Source: Symbiodinium natans (Eukaryota; Sar; Dinophyceae; Suessiales; Symbiodiniaceae). Taken from it: 64,000 nt of DNA. The translations under genes and the position numbers were made by a program. Positions within the stretch are counted from its first letter, which is position 1; the number at the start of each line of letters is the position of its first letter. The notes under the pieces were generated by a model. It worked only from the letters and a program-made list of their open reading frames with translations, was not told where the DNA came from and did no database searches. The DNA lies in NCBI GenBank assembly GCA_905221605.1, contig CAJNDS010000073.1, positions 125,001 through 189,000 of the forward strand, read 5' to 3'. This document shows, one piece after another, positions 60,058 to 64,000 of this stretch.

Positions 60058-60317
60058 GGGAGCTTTCGTTTCTCACACACCTGCAGAGGACAGATCTCGG
60101 ATGGAAGCAGACACAGCAAATCCCCTTCCTTGGAAAAGATGCCAGTGCATAAGCTTCAGTCGTGTTAGCGTGAGGGTGCATGTCATTGCAGTCGGTGCAT
60201 GTGAATAGCATTGCCGTGCATGGAACACCAATGAATGAGCATAACATCGATGGATCGCGTACTTTCAGCCAGGCGATGTTTTCATACATGTGAAACATTT
60301 TTGTTTGGAAAATAAGG
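60058..60317 (+). repeat. Repeat B2 (right end of inner element)
   Basis: This copy of B1 ends aataagg and is followed by aaggggtaaag, where the outer YR gene resumes. Confidence 0.95.
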
Positions 60318-61783
60318 AAGGGGTAAAGTCTGCCTCAGAAGCTGAACCTCCCCATCGTTCTTCTTTTGTTCGCCCTTCCCCAAAGGGATCTGCAGCATTG
60401 AAGTCTAGTGATCACACCCCCGCACTCTGCCCTGAGGCCGCTGCGAATGCCTCCAATTTGAGGGGGGTTGTTCTTCAGAGCACCCTGCATTCTGAGGCCT
60501 GGGATGCCATCTTGTTGCTCTGGCGTTCTTTGGTAGACATCATTGGCCCTTACAGTTCGGTGCTGCAGCAGCTTCAGGGGTCACCTAATGGACCTGCTTT
60601 GACATTGAAGCTTTTGCAACTCAACGCAGACACAACCGCTTTACGCTATGTCAAAGCTTGCTTGGCCTATTTCGAATTTCTTGTCGACCTCGGACACTCC
60701 TTGGACAATCTTTCCCAACTTGCCGCAGTTGAGGCAGTCTACGCTTTACACTGCAGCCGTTCCCAGGACGATGACTTTTCTCTGGACCGGGAACAGATTG
60801 CTTTGGTTTTTCCGCTCAACACCCTGAAGGCGCTGCGTTGGTTGGTGAAAACCGTGACCCTTCACTTCCCAGACCTCTACTCAGGCCTGTTCAGAGCTTT
60901 GTCTGCTCAGCCATCTTCAGATCGTTCTGAAGCCATGCCACTTCCTTTGGACTTTGTCGCTTTTCTTGAATCAGTTGTGCTTGATCCTCTTTCCGCTCCT
61001 GAACTTGCTCTGTTTGCCGGCTCCGCATTGGTATGTATATGGTCTTCGCTGCGCTTTGGGGACGCTTCCCACGTATCCTGGTCAGCTCTTCTGTTTGACC
61101 CTCAAGCATTAGTCATTCGCGGCCTTGCCTATCGTACAAAAACATCTCGGCGTGGCATGGCTTTTGCTTTCTACGCAGAGGGCATATACGGCCCTTGGGG
61201 TATTCGCTGGCTCCAGCTTCTGGCTGCCTTGTGGGGTTCTTTGGAACAACTCTCCCCCAATGTGGTCCCTGACTCCCTCTTTTTCTGCTCCTCGCTTCTG
61301 GATGACACTTGCGACTTTGCATTTTGCCCCGCGTCATATGCATCGGCACTGCGTTGTCTGCGCTCAGCCTTGAACATGTGGGGTCGCTTAGGGTACGATG
61401 CGTCTCGCAATTTCACTTTACATTCTTGCAAGGCGACAGTCTTGTCCTGGTGTTCGCAGCTTGGCCTTGGCGACATGGCACGCCGTGAGCAGGGACATCA
61501 CCGCACCACCTCAGTCACTCTTTACGGTCGAGATGACACGCACGCGGCCCTAGCTCTTCAGGCCTCGATCCTTGGCAAGATTCGCACTGGCGCTTTTCGT
61601 CCCAGCATTTCCCAACACCGCGGAGCCCAGTCACCGATGGCAGAGCCGCAGCTTCTGGTTAGGGGAGGTCTTGCGACTTCTGGACTGGATGTCCCCCGTC
61701 GCTTTCGGGGAGGTTTCTCTGAGCATAGTGCGGACCCCCTGACAGCAGCAGCTCTTCCTTTGGTACCCAGGTTCCCTCGGTAA
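60318..61783 (+). CDS. Outer element YR gene, 3' part
   Basis: The frame resumes at EGVKSASEAEPPHRSSF, in phase with the left half ending APLQ at 49100. A helical core-binding region follows (VKACLAYFEFLVDLGHSLDN). Catalytic features are SLRFGDASHVSWSALLF (first Arg, about 61050), FTLHSCKATVLSWCSQLG (His-x-x-Lys, about 61420), REQGHHRTTSV (about 61495), and TLYGRDDTHAAL (probable nucleophilic Tyr, about 61520). As in the inner element, Lys replaces the second catalytic Arg. The stop at 61783 is about 300 bp before the gag ATG. Without the inner element the gene would be one uninterrupted recombinase. Confidence 0.75.
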
Positions 61784-62086
61784 GCTTTAGGCTGCTCGAG
61801 GGCGTCTGGCATCGGAGCGTGCCGATGGAAATCAGAGCTTGTGTGCGGCTTCGGAGCTTCTTTCAATTCTTGTTGCTTTTGTGTACTTTCCCTCATACAT
61901 GCTCTCGCGCCCAGGTCTAGCTGTGGACGCTCCACACATTCTTCCAGGCGCACCTCTCAGAGTGTTTCGTCCTTTCCTGGCCCAGCTTATTGGCTTTGCA
62001 CTGGCTTTGCATCTCCTTCTGTGCGTCAAGCGCTTTTATCTGTCTTCTTCCGCTCTTCCTTTTTCACTTTGGCCGACACAGGTTCT

Positions 62087-63469
62087 ATGGCCGACCCAGG
62101 GAGCGACAATGGGCGAGGCCTTCTCGTGCAGCCGACTCCCTCAGACAAGCTCTCAGTTCTTTGGGAATCTTTGAACCTTGATTTCCCGGAAGAGGTTGCG
62201 TCGCATTCGGAGTTGAACCGCACCATTCGCAATTTTGGGTTCTTGGCTACCTCCTTTGATCAGTTGGATCAGTGGTTGGAGTCACACGGTCTCCTGGACT
62301 TTGGCTCCGGGACACATGCGGACCTTCGGTGTCTTTGGCACAGGTCACATGCCTTGGCTTGCTCTGAGGGACACACGGCAGCTGTGCCCTTTCCGCCGCA
62401 ACCCTCTGCTTTGCCCTTGCCGCAGGACCAGTCCTTCAGCGCGGCTTCAGACCCTAGCCGCACCATGTCTGCTGCCGCATCATGGAACGAGCCCTTCCCA
62501 GCTAAGCTCTCCTCAGACAAAACGGCCGAGCTTCGAGCCGCTTTCCTGCGGAAATATCCTAGCGAGGTTTTGGACGATTCCACTATGCCTTCGGCTCGTC
62601 TCCTTGCTTTGGCTTTTAAACAAGCCTCGTCCCAAGAGTGGCGCTTCATCCCTTGGCGTTGGCGCATGTCAGTGCTTGAGCTTGAAGAGCAGCAGTTGCA
62701 GCGCCCCCGCAAGCTGGCCAGGACTGAGTTGGCAGACCTCATTTTGGATGATGTCCCTTCTCGGAACCTCCCGGACACACTGGGCATGTTTGCATTGAGC
62801 AAGATTTTGCACCTGCACAGTGTGGCGATGGCCATGGTCACTGATGTGCATTTGGTCACGCTTAAGAAGTACGAGTCCACTTTCCTCCGTTTTGCTTCGG
62901 CTCGCTTTGACAATAGCAGTGGCCTTCGCCCACCCAACGCATTGGAATGTGAGCAGGCAGATCGTCGATTCTGGGAGGCCGTGTCCGAACTCCGTTTGCA
63001 AGGTTGGTCTTTGGACGACTGCATCCATGAGAACACAGCCGTCCGCAGCGAGCTGGCCTCTCTTTTGGCACCGCGCGTTTTCCTGCCCAAGGCCATGCGC
63101 CGCCCGGAGGGCAAAGGAGCAGGTGGAGGAAAGGGCAATAGCTCCGGTGCTGGCTTTGGTAACGGACGAGGACGCGGCAAAGGCAAGGGGGATGGAAGAG
63201 GTCGTGGGAGTGGCCTTGGCGCCGGTCGTGGGGGATCCGGTCTGGGCAACCAAGGCAACTCCGCGGGGACCTCCACAAATCGCCAGGAGTGGGCATCCTC
63301 CGCAAAAATTAACGGAGAAGTTAAGACCCTTTGTATGCGCTGGAGTCAGCGCACAGGATGCAAAAATCCGTCATGCCGCTTTGAACACCTTTGTCCCGTG
63401 AAGCTTCCCAGTGGGAAGATTTGTCTTGGCAACCATCCGGCTTGGCAACATACTGACACCCCGCATTGA
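62087..63469 (+). CDS. Outer element gag-like protein with CCCH finger
   Basis: The ATG at 62087 gives MADPGSDNGRGLLVQPTPSD; the frame is open upstream without a good start. The N-terminal ~340 residues are globular and helical (LSVLWESLNLDFPEEVASHS; NLPDTLGMFALSKILHLHSV). A Gly/Lys/Arg-rich linker follows (GRGRGKGKGDGRGRGSGLGA). The C-terminus has CMRWSQRTGCKNPSCRFEH, a C-x8-C-x4-C-x3-H finger, and then ICLGNHPAWQH. The plan matches the inner element's gag at 54479-55825, though sequence similarity is low by eye. It probably binds element RNA. Confidence 0.75.
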   Translation: MADPGSDNGRGLLVQPTPSDKLSVLWESLNLDFPEEVASHSELNRTIRNFGFLATSFDQLDQWLESHGLLDFGSGTHADLRCLWHRSHALACSEGHTAAVPFPPQPSALPLPQDQSFSAASDPSRTMSAAASWNEPFPAKLSSDKTAELRAAFLRKYPSEVLDDSTMPSARLLALAFKQASSQEWRFIPWRWRMSVLELEEQQLQRPRKLARTELADLILDDVPSRNLPDTLGMFALSKILHLHSVAMAMVTDVHLVTLKKYESTFLRFASARFDNSSGLRPPNALECEQADRRFWEAVSELRLQGWSLDDCIHENTAVRSELASLLAPRVFLPKAMRRPEGKGAGGGKGNSSGAGFGNGRGRGKGKGDGRGRGSGLGAGRGGSGLGNQGNSAGTSTNRQEWASSAKINGEVKTLCMRWSQRTGCKNPSCRFEHLCPVKLPSGKICLGNHPAWQHTDTPH

Positions 63470-63477
63470 GGGGGACC

Positions 63478-64000
63478 GGACCCATCTTTCGAGCAGGCAG
63501 CTGGGTCCGGTCTGCCTTTGTTCGTGCCTGCCATTTTGCCTTTGTCCTCCCAGAGCTCTCCGACTCCGACTCCGGCAAAGCAGGCACCCGAGCCTCTGTT
63601 GCCCATTTTTCCTCACGCGGGGGCTTTGGCTTTGTCTGTTTCCGACTCGCCATCCCCAAGAAGCCACTTACCACTGCACACAGATCCCGATGTGGATGTT
63701 TTAGCCCCAAACAGCCTCAACCCAACGCTATCTTCTGCACCGGTCTCCGCAGAGTCCATGCCAGGGCTGTTTCCCCCGGCCTCCTCGCGGGTCACCTCCG
63801 CCCTACAGTCAGTTCGGGATTTCAAGCAACCCTTCTTCCTGGACATTTGCGCGGGAGCGGGTTCGCCGCTCAGCTCAGCATTCTTGGAGAAGGGAGTACC
63901 TTGTTTGTCTATCGACATTCTCATTGACACAAACATGGATCTTCTCCAGGACGACTTCTTTGAGCATTTGCTGCGCATTTGCACGTCCCGGCAGGTGGCC
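63478..64000 (+). CDS. Outer element methyltransferase-like ORF, cut by window end
   Basis: The frame is open to the last base. About 115 Pro/Ser-rich residues lead into QPFFLDICAGAGSPLSSAFL (about 63828-63885), a glycine-rich AdoMet-binding loop after a strand (motif I), and CLSIDILIDTNMDLLQDDF, with the acidic residue of motif II. This matches the place of the methyltransferase-like domain in the inner element. The catalytic motif and any RT lie beyond the window. The start codon is uncertain. Confidence 0.6.

Larger units (their letters stand above)
49102..60317 (+). mobile_element. Inner YR retroelement with split direct repeats, 11.2 kb
   Basis: The structure is A1 (49102-49248), leader with hairpins, four coding blocks (50553-59172), B1 (59219-59478), A2 (59479-59625), a small ORF, and B2 (60058-60317). 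B1 and A2 abut. The A copies are 147 bp and appear identical, and the B copies are 260 bp and appear identical. This A1-B1A2-B2 order is the hallmark of PAT/Ngaro-type tyrosine-recombinase retroelements, which insert by recombination of a circle rather than by cut-and-fill. There is no target-site duplication; AGG occurs at both the insertion point and the B1/A2 junction. It carries RT, RNase H and YR, so it appears near-complete, with one frameshift at 58355. Confidence 0.9.
48534..64000 (+). mobile_element. Outer YR retroelement, interrupted, runs off the window
   Basis: Gene order is YR (48534-49100 joined to 60318-61783), CCCH gag-like ORF (62087-63469) and a methyltransferase-like ORF (from 63478). 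It matches the order of the inner element inserted within it. RT and RNase H are expected beyond 64000. Its terminal repeats are not in view. The start is set at the YR ATG; the true left end is upstream, perhaps near the spliced-leader relict. Confidence 0.75.

Noticed and set aside
1-64000. tRNA, rRNA and other standard RNA genes
   Set aside because: I found no recognisable cloverleaf, 5S or snRNA core by eye. A covariance-model scan would be needed to exclude them.

Overview
The window reads as nuclear DNA from a dinoflagellate, most likely of the Symbiodiniaceae type. The signs are: degenerate TTTAGGG/CCCTAAA telomere-like tracts inside the sequence; an exact match to the last 14 nt of the dinoflagellate spliced leader; exons bounded by AG|G junctions with a GC donor; and dense retroelements carrying methyltransferase-like domains, a combination reported from dinoflagellates. 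There is no bacterial operon layout and no rRNA, tRNA or CRISPR array that I could see. Most of the 64 kb is retroelement, with one clearly recognisable host gene, a spliced C5-cytosine methyltransferase.

Layout. 0.8-3.3 kb (minus): two tandem copies of an unknown exon-like ORF beside a TIR-like ORF. 5.4-7.0 kb (minus): a frameshifted RNase H fragment and an unrecognised ORF. 7.6-10.7 kb (minus): a decayed reverse transcriptase (RT)-RNase H element with an upstream dioxygenase-like segment. 11.4-18.4 kb (minus): LINE-A (ORF1, endonuclease-RT, RNase H). 18.5-19.1 kb (plus): a copia RNase H tail with a CCG-motif remnant. 20.3-32.2 kb (minus): LINE-B, a 12 kb non-LTR element whose ORFs carry a Tpt1/KptA-like RNA 2'-phosphotransferase, an endonuclease-RT with C2H2 fingers, and a C-terminal ubiquitin-specific protease. 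32.9-34.1 kb (minus): a second broken dioxygenase-like gene. 34.4-40.7 kb (plus): spliced genes, including the methyltransferase at 36.1-38.0 kb. 40.85-41.7 kb: an almost pure C/A tract. 44.2-47.2 kb: a decayed tyrosine-recombinase (YR) type retroelement with long direct repeats. 47.2-48.05 kb: a broken gag. 48.5-64 kb: two nested YR retroelements.

The most complete system is the nest at the right. The inner element (49102-60317) has the split direct repeat order A1 - ORFs - B1 - A2 - B2 known from PAT/Ngaro-type YR retroelements. It encodes an SR-rich protein, a YR, a CCCH-finger gag-like protein, and a methyltransferase-like domain fused in front of RT, followed by RNase H. Its leader holds nine small hairpins with compensated stems. 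It sits inside the YR gene of an outer element with a matching gene order, and removing it joins the two halves in frame.

Functions are inferred by eye from motifs. Frameshifts are frequent and may be real decay or assembly errors. I could run no homology search.
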